Positions 54,782-62,467 of a stretch of DNA of 64,000 nt are shown here, in pieces (positions within the stretch are counted from its first letter, which is position 1; each line of letters opens with the position of its first letter). Source of the stretch: Candidatus Nanopelagicus limnes. Its GTDB lineage: Bacteria; Actinomycetota; Actinomycetes; Nanopelagicales; Nanopelagicaceae. Both the position numbers and the translations under genes were made by a program. The DNA lies in assembly GCF_002287885.2 (NCBI RefSeq), contig NZ_CP016768.2, positions 558,001 through 622,000 on the forward strand, written 5' to 3'. The notes below the pieces were generated by a model that did not search any database, was not told where the DNA came from, and saw nothing but the letters and a program-made list of their open reading frames with translations.

Positions 54782-55516
54782 ATGGCTTTAACGCGATTAA
54801 ATAAAATCATTGCAGATGCTGGTATTGCCAGTCGTCGCGCTGCAGATCAATTAATTCTTGATGGTCGGGTAAGTGTTGATGGTGAAACCATAATTGAGCT
54901 TGGTGGAAAGTATGATCCGGAAATTCATGACATTAAAGTAGATGGTGAGAGTTTAAAGATAAATAAGTCTAAGACTTACCTAGCATTTCATAAACCTACA
55001 GGAGTTATTTCCACCATGTCAGACCCAGAAGGCCGCGCTAACTTGGGTGATTATTTTGCTGATAGAAAAGATCGTTTGTATCACGTTGGCAGATTAGATA
55101 AAGATTCTGAAGGGGTAATTCTGCTAACTAATGATGGGGAGTTAGCCCACCGGGCCACTCATCCGTCTTATGGTTTGGAAAAGAAGTATTTGGTTGAGAT
55201 TGAGGGGGAGTACAACAAGGCTCTATCAGATCAATTGCTCCAGGGGGTCAAACTTGAGGATGGTTTAGCCCGAGCTTTGAAAGTGGTCCACGTTAGAGCG
55301 GTCAGTAAAAATCACCACTGGGTAGAGATCACAATTCATGAAGGCCGCTATCACATTATTCGTCGGTTGATTGAAAGTTTAGGGATGAAGGTATTGCGAT
55401 TAGTCCGATTGGAGTTCGGTCCTATCTCACTCGGAGATATGAAAGCTGGACGACACCGAGTTCTAAATTCACAAGAATTAACTAATCTATTTAACCTGTT
55501 AAACATAAAACTCTAA
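54782..55516 (+). CDS. rluB: RsuA/RluB-family pseudouridine synthase
   Basis: This enzyme isomerises a uridine in 23S (RluB) or 16S (RsuA) rRNA. The 244-residue protein has an N-terminal S4 domain with RLNKIIADAGIASRRAADQLI (about 4-24). The catalytic aspartate is in HVGRLDKDSEGVILLTNDG near residue 103. KKYLVEIEG and ITIHEGRYHIIRRLIESLG are typical. Location after scpB points to RluB. The exact target uridine is inferred from family and context. Confidence 0.92.
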   Translation: MALTRLNKIIADAGIASRRAADQLILDGRVSVDGETIIELGGKYDPEIHDIKVDGESLKINKSKTYLAFHKPTGVISTMSDPEGRANLGDYFADRKDRLYHVGRLDKDSEGVILLTNDGELAHRATHPSYGLEKKYLVEIEGEYNKALSDQLLQGVKLEDGLARALKVVHVRAVSKNHHWVEITIHEGRYHIIRRLIESLGMKVLRLVRLEFGPISLGDMKAGRHRVLNSQELTNLFNLLNIKL

Positions 55517-55700
55517 ATCGATATAGTTCAAAGCCATATATAGACTTATAGATAATCGCATGGGCTCGAAGAAACGCTATATCGATAAAGCGCAGCATGA
55601 TTTTCTGGTGATAAATCGGTTTATCGATAATTGTAAGTATTCCATATAATACATTTATCGATAAACAGTTATCGTCAATCTGGGTTAAGCAATAAACCGA
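55517..55700. repeat. Cluster of four ATCGAT palindromes in the rluB-aroH gap
   Basis: The 245-bp gap holds ATCGAT cores at 55517-55522, 55581-55586, 55623-55628 and 55657-55662. The last two extend to TTATCGATAA and the 12-bp palindrome TTTATCGATAAA (55654-55665). A half-site GTTATCG follows at about 55669. TCGGTTTAT (55616-55624) and ATAAACCGA (55692-55700) are a 9-bp inverted pair that frames the last two copies. No ORF, tRNA or terminator is present. The sites look like operator sequences for an unidentified dimeric protein. Confidence 0.55.
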
Positions 55701-55749
55701 CATCTATTTAAATCTCTTTAACCTCAATCATCTCTATAAGTGTTCTCGA

Positions 55750-55755
55750 TACTAT
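55750..55755 (+). promoter_or_regulatory. Leaderless -10 box for aroH
   Basis: TACTAT is followed by six bases and the ATG at 55762. The four palindromes lie upstream, so a protein bound there could control this promoter. Confidence 0.55.
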
Positions 55756-55761
55756 TATCAG

Positions 55762-56124
55762 ATGCGAATTAGAGGTATCAGGGGAGCCATCCAGTTAGAT
55801 AAAGACACCCCAGATGAGATGGTTTCAGCAGTCTCGGAGTTGCTGAGCCAGATGCTCGCAGCCAATCAATTAGAGACTGAAGATCTGGTCTCTATAATTT
55901 TTACAGCAACCCCAGATTTAACCTCTGAGTTTCCAGCCGTTGCAGCTCGTAAAATTGGCTTGGGGAATGTGCCTCTATTGTGTTCAGTTGAGATTGATGT
56001 CCCACACGCACTCCCAAAGGTCGTTCGAATCCTGCTACATGCCCAATTAGAGCGTCCTTTAGCCGAGGTAAAACATATTTATCTGCGGGGAGCAACTGTT
56101 TTACGCAAAGATTTAGCGCAATGA
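55762..56124 (+). CDS. aroH: Chorismate mutase, AroH type
   Basis: AroH converts chorismate to prephenate, the branch to phenylalanine and tyrosine. The 120-residue protein starts MRIRGIRGAIQLDKDTPDEM, which holds the active-site arginine of the B. subtilis fold. IIFTATPDLTSEFPAVAARKIG and PLLCSVEIDVPHALPKVVRIL (active-site Glu/Arg region) and HIYLRGATVLRKDL follow. It overlaps tyrA by 4 bp, so the two steps toward tyrosine are coupled. It is the trimeric Bacillus-type enzyme, unlike the AroQ form of mycobacteria. Confidence 0.93.
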   Translation: MRIRGIRGAIQLDKDTPDEMVSAVSELLSQMLAANQLETEDLVSIIFTATPDLTSEFPAVAARKIGLGNVPLLCSVEIDVPHALPKVVRILLHAQLERPLAEVKHIYLRGATVLRKDLAQ

Positions 56125-57182
56125 TCAAGAAAGTTCGCATTGTAGGCGCTGGTTTAATCGGCACCTCAGTCGGATTACGGTTAAAGGCAGCAGGATCCAG
56201 CGTAGAAATCATCGACATAAACTCAAACGCTATGAAATTGGCAGCCGATCTAGTAAAGAGTGAAGTGATTGCTGAACCTGATCTAATAATTATCGCCGTG
56301 CCGATTTCAGCAAATACCCAAACTGTTGTAGAACAACTAAGCAACAATTCAAAATCGATAGTTTGTGATTTAGCCAGCGTTAAGTCTGATCTTCTACTTA
56401 AGGTTAAAGAATTATCAGCGAATAGCGATAATTTCATCTCACTGCATCCGATGGCAGGTCGAGAAACTAATGGAGCGCAAAATGCTCGAGCAGATTTATT
56501 CGAAGGACGAGCTTGGATCGGTGTTTCTGATTCATTTAGCCATGCAAAAAATAAGGAAATTGCCCAAAATTTGGTAGAAATTTGTGGGGGCACTCTGTAT
56601 TGGTTGAATTCAAAGGAACATGATGATTTAGTTGCAAAGATATCCCATATTCCACAAATTTTAAGCTCGGTAATTGCCGGTTCATTATCGAGTTTATCCA
56701 GAGAGAATTTGAATTTAGCAGGACAAGGTCTTAGAGATTTAACCAGATTAGCTAGCGCAGATGCGACTTTGTGGAGCCAAATATTGACAGAAAATCATGC
56801 CGCTATTGCTACTCAATTAGATTTGATTATTGATGATTTAAATCATCTAAAACAAAGTATTACTAGTAATAATTCAGCAGCAATGGTTGATTTTTTCAAT
56901 AAAGGCAATAATGGAAAGAGTAAAATCCCTGGTAAACACGGAGCCAAGAACAGAGATTATTCGTACTTACCAATAGTTATCGATGACAAACCAGGTGAAT
57001 TAGCGAGAATATTTAATGAATGCGCGAAAGTTTCTGTCAATATTGAAGATTTAAATATCGAACATTCACCTGGACAAGAAACAGGACTAATCACGCTTGC
57101 GCTATCAAATAGTGATTGTATGAAACTTTCAAATCACTTGGAAAATCTAGGTTTTAAGGTTCATCCAGCCAAAAATCGATAA
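56121..57182 (+). CDS. tyrA: Prephenate dehydrogenase with C-terminal ACT domain
   Basis: TyrA oxidatively decarboxylates prephenate to 4-hydroxyphenylpyruvate. The 353-residue protein has an N-terminal Rossmann motif VRIVGAGLIGTSVGLRLKAAG (about 5-25) and HPMAGRETNGAQNA, the substrate-binding histidine segment. A C-terminal ACT domain (about 282-350, LPIVIDDKPGELARIFNECA) probably binds tyrosine and gives feedback control. It overlaps aroH by 4 bp. A TATCTTTA/TAAAGATA hairpin begins two bases after the stop. Confidence 0.94.
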   Translation: MIKKVRIVGAGLIGTSVGLRLKAAGSSVEIIDINSNAMKLAADLVKSEVIAEPDLIIIAVPISANTQTVVEQLSNNSKSIVCDLASVKSDLLLKVKELSANSDNFISLHPMAGRETNGAQNARADLFEGRAWIGVSDSFSHAKNKEIAQNLVEICGGTLYWLNSKEHDDLVAKISHIPQILSSVIAGSLSSLSRENLNLAGQGLRDLTRLASADATLWSQILTENHAAIATQLDLIIDDLNHLKQSITSNNSAAMVDFFNKGNNGKSKIPGKHGAKNRDYSYLPIVIDDKPGELARIFNECAKVSVNIEDLNIEHSPGQETGLITLALSNSDCMKLSNHLENLGFKVHPAKNR

Positions 57183-57183
57183 A

Positions 57184-57208
57184 TATCTTTAATTACTAAA
57201 GATAGACT
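57184..57208 (+). promoter_or_regulatory. Hairpin after tyrA merging with the cmk-der -10 box
   Basis: TATCTTTA (57184-57191) and TAAAGATA (57197-57204) form a perfect 8-bp inverted repeat with a 5-base loop. The last bases overlap TAGACT (57203-57208), which lies six bases before the cmk-der ATG at 57215. The repeat has no T run, so it is more likely an operator or weak 3' end than a terminator. Confidence 0.5.
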
Positions 57209-57214
57209 TGCCTC

Positions 57215-59185
57215 ATGCCCAATCTAGTATTAGCGATAGATGGTCCAAGTGGCTCTGGAAAATCATCAACTGCCAAAGCGATAGCCCTTCGTGCTAATTG
57301 GAGTTATCTCGATACCGGCGCTTTATACCGTGCAGTTACATATTTAGCACTGGAAAATAAGATTGAATCTGAAGATGAGATCATAAGATCTTTAGAATCA
57401 AATGCAATAGTTTTTGATACTAATCCTGCAGATCCAAAAATATTTGTAAACGAAAAAGATGTGTCTAGCGAGATACGATTGCAAAGGATTAATGATTTTG
57501 TAAGCAATGTAAGTGCTATGCCCACAGTAAGAAAGGTGTTACTGGAACTTCAAAGAAAATACATTGCAGATGCGCCAATTGGAATAGTGGTTGAAGGAAG
57601 AGATATCGGAACGGTTGTGGCCCCTCATGCGCAGTTAAAAATCTATTTACATGCCGATATTGATGAAAGAGCTCAACGTCGCGAGAATGAAATGATTGAA
57701 AATATTGATCGCAGCGAGATAGGAAAATCACTAGCTAGTAGGGATGAGATTGATTCAACTAGAGCCGTTTCACCTCTAACGCAAGCAGAGGACGCTGCAG
57801 TTATTGATTCAACCAGATTATCCCTTCAAGAAGTTGTGGATCAAGTTTGGAAATGGTTGAAGCAACGTAATCTGTTGGGTCTACCAACCATTGCTGTAAT
57901 CGGTCGTCCTAATGTTGGAAAATCTACATTGGTAAATCGAATGATTGGTCGCCGCGAGGCTATTGTTGAAGATACCCCTGGTGTAACCCGAGATCGCGTC
58001 AAGTATGAAGCTGAATGGAATGGCAGAAGATTTTTCTTGATTGATACCGGAGGCTGGGAGGTTAAGCCAGAAGGCATCTCAGAAAAGATTACAGCCGGAG
58101 CAGAAGCAGCAATCAGGGAAGCAGATCTGGTTATGTTTGTTGTTGATGTTCAAGTTGGCGCGTTAGATGAAGATCAATCACTAGTTGATTTGCTTCGAAA
58201 AAGTGGAAAAAAAGTTATTTTGGTTGCAAATAAAATTGATAACGCAGAGGATGAGGCGGATGGTTACGCACTGTGGAATCTGGGATTAGGTGAGCCTAGA
58301 TTTGTTTCAGCTTTACATGGAAGAGGCAGTGGAGATTTACTAGATCTTTTAATTGCTCAGTTACCGGAAGTTGGTACTGCTCAAGTAGATGATGGTTATC
58401 GCCGGGTTGCTTTAGTTGGTCGACCAAATGTGGGTAAATCAAGTTTGTTAAATGTTCTTGCAGGATCGCCAAGAGTTTTAGTTGATGATGCTGAAGGTAC
58501 AACGCGAGACGCGGTGGATGAGTTAATTGATTTTGGTGGATCAACTTGGAGATTTATCGACACGGCTGGAATAAGACGTAGAGCTCATCAAGCCAGCGGT
58601 ACCGATTACTACGCATCACTTCGTACAGCCATCGCCTTAGACCGTGCTGAAGTTGCATTGGTAATCTTTGATGCATCTCAAATTTTAACTGAACAAGATA
58701 TTCGAATAGTTTCAATGGCTGATGAAGCAGGTAAAGCATTGGTAATTGTTATGAATAAGTGGGACTTAGTTGATGAGGAACGTCAGCTGGTGTTAGACCG
58801 GGAAATCGAAAGACAACTAGAGCGATATCCGTGGGCACAAAGAGTGAATCTCTCTGCAAAAACTGGATGGCATCGAGACCGTTTGGCCCCTGCTTTGCGA
58901 ACTGCGTTAACTAACTGGGAGAAGCGAATCCCAACAGCAAAGCTAAATGCATTCTTAGGGGAGTTGGTGGCAGCCAATCCACCACCTGTGCGTGGCGGAA
59001 AACAGCCAAAAATTAAATTCGCTACTCAAGCAGGTACTTGCCCACCTAAATTTGTGGTTTTCGCCAATGGGTTTCTTGAGAGTGCCTACCGACGTTTTAT
59101 TGAAAGAAGGCTTAGAGAGGTTTTTGGCTTTGACGGAACTCCAATTGAAGTTGCTGTGAAGTTGAAGGAGCGTGATGATGCTTAA
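57215..59185 (+). CDS. cmk-der: Fused cytidylate kinase and GTPase Der
   Basis: One 656-residue protein joins cytidylate kinase and the ribosome-assembly GTPase Der. Residues 1-220 are Cmk, with [18 protein letters not shown] (about 7-24), [16 protein letters not shown] and [12 protein letters not shown]. From about 228, Der begins with no linker: [14 protein letters not shown] (about 229), [10 protein letters not shown] and NKID form the first GTPase domain. [14 protein letters not shown] (about 400), DTAGIRRR and NKWDLV form the second. A KH-like domain (about 570-656) ends the protein. The fusion is known in Bifidobacterium and other actinobacteria. The mRNA looks leaderless. Confidence 0.96.
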   Translation: MPNLVLAIDGPSGSGKSSTAKAIALRANWSYLDTGALYRAVTYLALENKIESEDEIIRSLESNAIVFDTNPADPKIFVNEKDVSSEIRLQRINDFVSNVSAMPTVRKVLLELQRKYIADAPIGIVVEGRDIGTVVAPHAQLKIYLHADIDERAQRRENEMIENIDRSEIGKSLASRDEIDSTRAVSPLTQAEDAAVIDSTRLSLQEVVDQVWKWLKQRNLLGLPTIAVIGRPNVGKSTLVNRMIGRREAIVEDTPGVTRDRVKYEAEWNGRRFFLIDTGGWEVKPEGISEKITAGAEAAIREADLVMFVVDVQVGALDEDQSLVDLLRKSGKKVILVANKIDNAEDEADGYALWNLGLGEPRFVSALHGRGSGDLLDLLIAQLPEVGTAQVDDGYRRVALVGRPNVGKSSLLNVLAGSPRVLVDDAEGTTRDAVDELIDFGGSTWRFIDTAGIRRRAHQASGTDYYASLRTAIALDRAEVALVIFDASQILTEQDIRIVSMADEAGKALVIVMNKWDLVDEERQLVLDREIERQLERYPWAQRVNLSAKTGWHRDRLAPALRTALTNWEKRIPTAKLNAFLGELVAANPPPVRGGKQPKIKFATQAGTCPPKFVVFANGFLESAYRRFIERRLREVFGFDGTPIEVAVKLKERDDA

Positions 59186-59720
59186 TATTCCAAATGCCCT
59201 GACCTTATTGCGTGCTCTTGGCGTTCCACTTTTTCTATATCTATTCCTGGTGATAGAGCAGCCTGTAGCAAGTTTTCTGGTTATAACAATTGGCGCAATA
59301 ACTGATTATTTGGATGGAAAAATTGCTAGAGCCTTGAATCAAACCTCGGATTTTGGGGCCAAGTTTGATCCAACAGTTGATCGTCTTTACATAGCAGCGG
59401 TGATCATTGCTTTTGCGATTAAGGATTATCTGCCTTGGTGGTTGGTGATCTCAATCATTGCCAGAGATCTAATCCTTTTACTTGTTGTGATCAGTCAACG
59501 CTTAAGAGGGATCACCTATCTAGAAGTGACCTTCCTTGGTAAGGCTGCAACATTTAATCTCTTATACGCATTTCCCTTCTTATTGTTGGCCGATATTGAT
59601 GTAATCGGAATCTGGTGTTACCGAGCTGGGTGGGCCTTTGCTATCTGGGGAATCAGCCTGTACTTTTATACAGGTATTCAGTACTTTGTAAAAGGTCTCA
59701 AACGACCAGTAGATAGATAG
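59178..59720 (+). CDS. pgsA: CDP-alcohol phosphatidyltransferase, PgsA-like
   Basis: This 180-residue membrane enzyme joins a CDP-diacylglycerol to an alcohol. The family motif D-G-x2-A-R-x8-G-x3-D-x3-D is seen as [23 protein letters not shown] near residue 45. The start [19 protein letters not shown] is typical of phosphatidylglycerophosphate synthase, so PgsA is the best guess, but inositol- or cardiolipin-forming members cannot be excluded. Five or six membrane helices are visible. Of the starts GTG 59172, ATG 59175 and ATG 59178, the last is best spaced from AAGGAG at 59165-59170. It overlaps the cmk-der stop. Confidence 0.87.
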   Translation: MLNIPNALTLLRALGVPLFLYLFLVIEQPVASFLVITIGAITDYLDGKIARALNQTSDFGAKFDPTVDRLYIAAVIIAFAIKDYLPWWLVISIIARDLILLLVVISQRLRGITYLEVTFLGKAATFNLLYAFPFLLLADIDVIGIWCYRAGWAFAIWGISLYFYTGIQYFVKGLKRPVDR

Positions 59721-59727
59721 GAAGCAA

Positions 59728-60111
59728 ATGTCATCAGTACCAGCTGAACTTAAATACACCAAAGAGCATGAGTGGATTCAAGAAATTTCGGCTACCAAGT
59801 TTAGAATCGGTATTACTGATTACGCACAATCTGCTTTAGGGGACATCGTTTATATTCAACTTCCTAAAAACGGTTCTTCTGTGAATGCAAATAGCGTTTG
59901 TGGTGAGGTGGAATCAACTAAGTCGGTTTCAGAAATATATGCTCCGATTACCGGTAAAGTAGTTTTAGTTAACGAAAAATTGGAAAGCAATCCAGAAATT
60001 ATCAACGCTGACCCTTACGGCGCTGGTTGGATCGCAGAAATTGAAATCTCCACCGATTCCTTGCAAGAAGTACTACTTTCAGCACAGGAATATCAAACTT
60101 TGACCGCTTGA
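59728..60111 (+). CDS. gcvH: Glycine cleavage system H protein
   Basis: GcvH carries the lipoyl arm that shuttles the aminomethyl group between the P, T and L proteins. The 127-residue protein has KYTKEHEWIQ (about 9-18), ITDYAQSALGDIVYIQLP, and the lipoylated Lys65 in GEVESTKSVSEIYAPITG. A Shine-Dalgarno-like AGGAAG precedes the ATG. gcvP lies about 2.4 kb downstream. gcvT is not in the window. No glycine riboswitch-like leader precedes it. Confidence 0.97.
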   Translation: MSSVPAELKYTKEHEWIQEISATKFRIGITDYAQSALGDIVYIQLPKNGSSVNANSVCGEVESTKSVSEIYAPITGKVVLVNEKLESNPEIINADPYGAGWIAEIEISTDSLQEVLLSAQEYQTLTA

Positions 60112-60173
60112 CCACCATTAACCAAACCAATAGTGTGAGCCTCTAGTTGACGGTAATCTGGTTTGGGGGAGAT

Positions 60174-60614
60174 ATGGCAGACAAAGCAACACCGCCAAAA
60201 GATCTAACCTCTACCTTAAATTTGCGTCAATTAAGATCGATTCCACAGGCTGGACTTTCTGAAGATCTGCTTAAATCTTTAACTATTGAACAGAAAAATG
60301 TTGTGTCAAACCTTCCTAAAGGTGAAGGAATTTTATTGGTTCTAAAAGGTGCTGGAGTTGGAGCTAGGTTCTTATTAGATGCAGCTGAAACTAAGATTGG
60401 TCGAGATACTACAAATGAGATTCAATTAGATGACATCACAGTTTCACGTTCACACGCGATGATTAGTAAAAAAGATGGTTACAGCATCAAGGATTTAGGC
60501 AGTTTGAATGGAACATATCTCAATGCAATCGCTGTTCGAGATAGCAAAGTAAGTGCTGGAGATGAAATACAGATAGGTAAATATCATTTAACTTTGTTTA
60601 TAGGAGATAAATAA
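60174..60614 (+). CDS. garA: FHA-domain protein, GarA/OdhI-like
   Basis: The 146-residue protein has a C-terminal FHA domain (about 60-146) with the phosphothreonine-binding motifs IGRDTTNEIQLDDITVSRSHAMI and DLGSLNGTYLN. GarA/OdhI proteins bind and inhibit 2-oxoglutarate dehydrogenase, and are released by phosphorylation of an N-terminal ETTS threonine. Here the N-terminus has DLTSTLNL instead of ETTS, so phospho-regulation could differ. The ATG at 60174 follows GGGGGAG. It overlaps ftsR by 1 bp. An 8-bp inverted repeat (CCAAACCA/TGGTTTGG, 60122-60166) precedes it. Confidence 0.85.
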   Translation: MADKATPPKDLTSTLNLRQLRSIPQAGLSEDLLKSLTIEQKNVVSNLPKGEGILLVLKGAGVGARFLLDAAETKIGRDTTNEIQLDDITVSRSHAMISKKDGYSIKDLGSLNGTYLNAIAVRDSKVSAGDEIQIGKYHLTLFIGDK

Positions 60615-61327
60615 TGAGCGTTCCGGCAAGAGCCTACTTAAGCATTGGCGAAGTTTTATCTCGTTTGCGAACTGAGTTCTCAGACATCACGATTTCTAAG
60701 ATTCGATTTTTAGAATCTGAAGGTCTGATTGAGCCACAAAGAACACCTAGTGGCTATCGTAAATTTACAACTAATGATTTAGAGCGCCTGCGATTTGTTT
60801 TGTTGGCTCAGCGCGATCAATACTTGCCATTAAAAGTAATCAAAGAGAATTTAGATGCAATGGATCGAGGATTAACGCCAGCAAAGGTGGTTGGGGGAGT
60901 TGCCTCACCTCGTCTTGCCTCCAATGATGGAGTTCTGACATCTGATCAGTTTGCAAGTGATAATGATCTAAGACTGACAAGGTCCGAATTGTTATCTGCA
61001 TCAAATTTAACTGAAGAGCAGTTAACTGAAATAGAATCATATGGATTAATCGCTATTCGTGGCCGTCATTTTGATTCAGATGCTTTAGCGGTGGCCAAAG
61101 CAGTGGCTGAAATATCTGCTTTTGGAATTGGTGCACGTCATCTACGTGCATTTAAAACAGCTGCAGATCGTGAAATCGGTTTAGTTGAACAGGTGACAAC
61201 GCCATTGCTTCGTCAAAAAGGATCTGAGGCTAAAGCAAGAGCTGAAGAGGTAGAGCGTGAGTTAGCATCACTTTCTATTCGCTTGCATGCATCTTTAGTG
61301 CGTGCTGGCTTGCACCGCGCAAAGTAA
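60614..61327 (+). CDS. ftsR: MerR-family regulator FtsR
   Basis: FtsR is a MerR-type activator of ftsZ and growth genes in Corynebacterium. The 237-residue protein has the N-terminal helix-turn-helix LSIGEVLSRLRTEFSDITISKIRFLESEGLI (about 9-39), then RTPSGYRKFTTNDLERLRFV. A second half with RHFDSDALAVAKAV is the effector or dimerisation region. The start overlaps the FHA gene by 1 bp. It lies before a nuclease-domain gene and another MerR gene, the conserved order. Confidence 0.9.
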   Translation: MSVPARAYLSIGEVLSRLRTEFSDITISKIRFLESEGLIEPQRTPSGYRKFTTNDLERLRFVLLAQRDQYLPLKVIKENLDAMDRGLTPAKVVGGVASPRLASNDGVLTSDQFASDNDLRLTRSELLSASNLTEEQLTEIESYGLIAIRGRHFDSDALAVAKAVAEISAFGIGARHLRAFKTAADREIGLVEQVTTPLLRQKGSEAKARAEEVERELASLSIRLHASLVRAGLHRAK

Positions 61328-61330
61328 TTT

Positions 61331-61336
61331 TACTTT
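61331..61336 (+). promoter_or_regulatory. -10-like box before the bifunctional nuclease gene
   Basis: TACTTT is followed by seven bases and the ATG at 61344. This is a weaker fit than the six-base cases. Confidence 0.35.
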
Positions 61337-61343
61337 CAATAAA

Positions 61344-61817
61344 ATGAGTAACTACCACCCAGTTGAAGTTATGGGCGTTAGAGTTGAAATGCCTTCCAAT
61401 CAACCGATTGTTTTGTTAAAAGAGTTGGATGGCGTTAGATATTTACCAATTTGGCTAGGAGCAGTTGAAGCAACAGCAATAGCTTTTGCTCAGCAGGATG
61501 TGAAACCACCAAGGCCGCTAACTCATGATCTTTTTAAAGATGTTCTAGGTGAATTAGGGGCAAAGTTGAATACGGTGTACTTGACTGAGCTAAAAGATGG
61601 GATTTTTTACGCCCAACTCAACTTTCAAGATGGTCCAAATGTTTCTGCCAGACCAAGTGATGCGATTGCGCTAGCTCTTCGAGTAGGTGCTCCTATATTG
61701 GCCAGTGAGCAACTGTTGATTGATGCTGGAATTGAGATCCCTGATCAGGCCGAGGATGAGGTTGAACGTTTTAAGGAGTTCTTAGACCAGATCAATCCAG
61801 AAGATTTCCTCGGATAA
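61344..61817 (+). CDS. Bifunctional nuclease (BFN) domain protein
   Basis: The 157-residue protein is a DUF151/bifunctional-nuclease family member. Family motifs are VVLLKELDGVRYLPIWLGAVEATAIAF-like text, present here as LLKELDGVRYLPIWLG (about 23-38), then RPLTHDLFKDVL, and SARPSDAIALALRVGAPI. An acidic C-terminus with EDEVERFKEFLD follows. DNase and RNase activity has been reported for plant and archaeal relatives; the role in bacteria is unclear. I chose the ATG at 61344 over an upstream start inside ftsR. Confidence 0.87.
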   Translation: MSNYHPVEVMGVRVEMPSNQPIVLLKELDGVRYLPIWLGAVEATAIAFAQQDVKPPRPLTHDLFKDVLGELGAKLNTVYLTELKDGIFYAQLNFQDGPNVSARPSDAIALALRVGAPILASEQLLIDAGIEIPDQAEDEVERFKEFLDQINPEDFLG

Positions 61818-61820
61818 GTC

Positions 61821-61840
61821 CAACCCTGAACCTAGGGTTG
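61821..61840 (+). terminator. Hairpin after the nuclease gene, weak terminator
   Basis: CAACCCT and AGGGTTG form a perfect 7-bp stem with a 6-base loop three bases after the stop codon. Only a short T-containing stretch follows (AGTTTG), so termination would be partial at best. Confidence 0.5.
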
Positions 61841-61916
61841 AGTTTGCCCGTGTCGGTCAACCGATCACGAGCCTGCCTCTTCTACAATTAAGCCTTCCCC
61901 ATAGAATTGAGTCCCC

Positions 61917-62423
61917 ATGAACTTCTCTTCTGACATCGGCTATCGAGGCGCAACTGCATGTGTTGCTGCCGGCATTTCTTATCGTCAACTAGATTATTGG
62001 GCACGTACTGGTTTAGTTGAACCAGGTGTTAGGGGAGCCGCCGGTTCTGGCTCACAAAGACTTTATAGCTTCCGCGATATTTTGGTTTTAAAAATTGTTA
62101 AACGTTTATTAGATACTGGCGTTTCTCTGCAAAACATTAGAACTGCTGTTGAACATCTTCGATCACGTGGTGTTTCAGACCTTGAATCAATCACACTTAT
62201 GAGCGATGGTGCTTCGATTTATGAATGCACTAGCCCGGACGAAATTGTGGATTTACTACAAGGTGGTCAAGGCGTATTTGGAATTGCGATTGGTAAAGTA
62301 TGGAGCGAGGTTGAAGGCTCCCTATCTAACCTGCAAGGTGAGAGCCTGGAAGATGGTTCTTTGGTTGTAAGTGGTGAATCTAACGATGAGTTAGCTCAAC
62401 GCAGGAAGCTTAAAGGCGCCTAA
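61917..62423 (+). CDS. MerR-family regulator near gcvP
   Basis: The 168-residue protein has an N-terminal MerR helix-turn-helix with ACVAAGISYRQLDYWARTGLVEPGVRG (about 15-41) and SQRLYSFRDILVLKIVKRLLDTGVSL. The C-terminal part with SIYECTSPDEIVDLLQGGQGVFGIAIG looks like a dimerisation or effector segment. It is the second MerR gene of the conserved gcvH-FHA-ftsR-nuclease-MerR-gcvP cluster. It is not HspR, which it resembles only in the helix-turn-helix. The targets are unknown. Confidence 0.85.
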   Translation: MNFSSDIGYRGATACVAAGISYRQLDYWARTGLVEPGVRGAAGSGSQRLYSFRDILVLKIVKRLLDTGVSLQNIRTAVEHLRSRGVSDLESITLMSDGASIYECTSPDEIVDLLQGGQGVFGIAIGKVWSEVEGSLSNLQGESLEDGSLVVSGESNDELAQRRKLKGA

Positions 62424-62467
62424 AACTACTAAAATTACTTCCCGCAAGATAAAGCCAAGGGGGAGTG

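Noticed and set aside
55517-55700. The ATCGAT cluster as a CRISPR array
   Set aside because: Repeats are only 6-12 bp, spacing is irregular (64, 42, 34 bp) and no cas gene is present.
55901-56593. A 230-codon minus-strand frame opposite aroH and tyrA
   Set aside because: It is antisense to two well-recognised genes, has no family signature, no ribosome binding site and no promoter match. Codon shadowing explains it.
62424-62467. A glycine riboswitch before gcvP
   Set aside because: The gap to the upstream gene is only 44 bp, too short for the aptamer, and gcvH has no leader room either.
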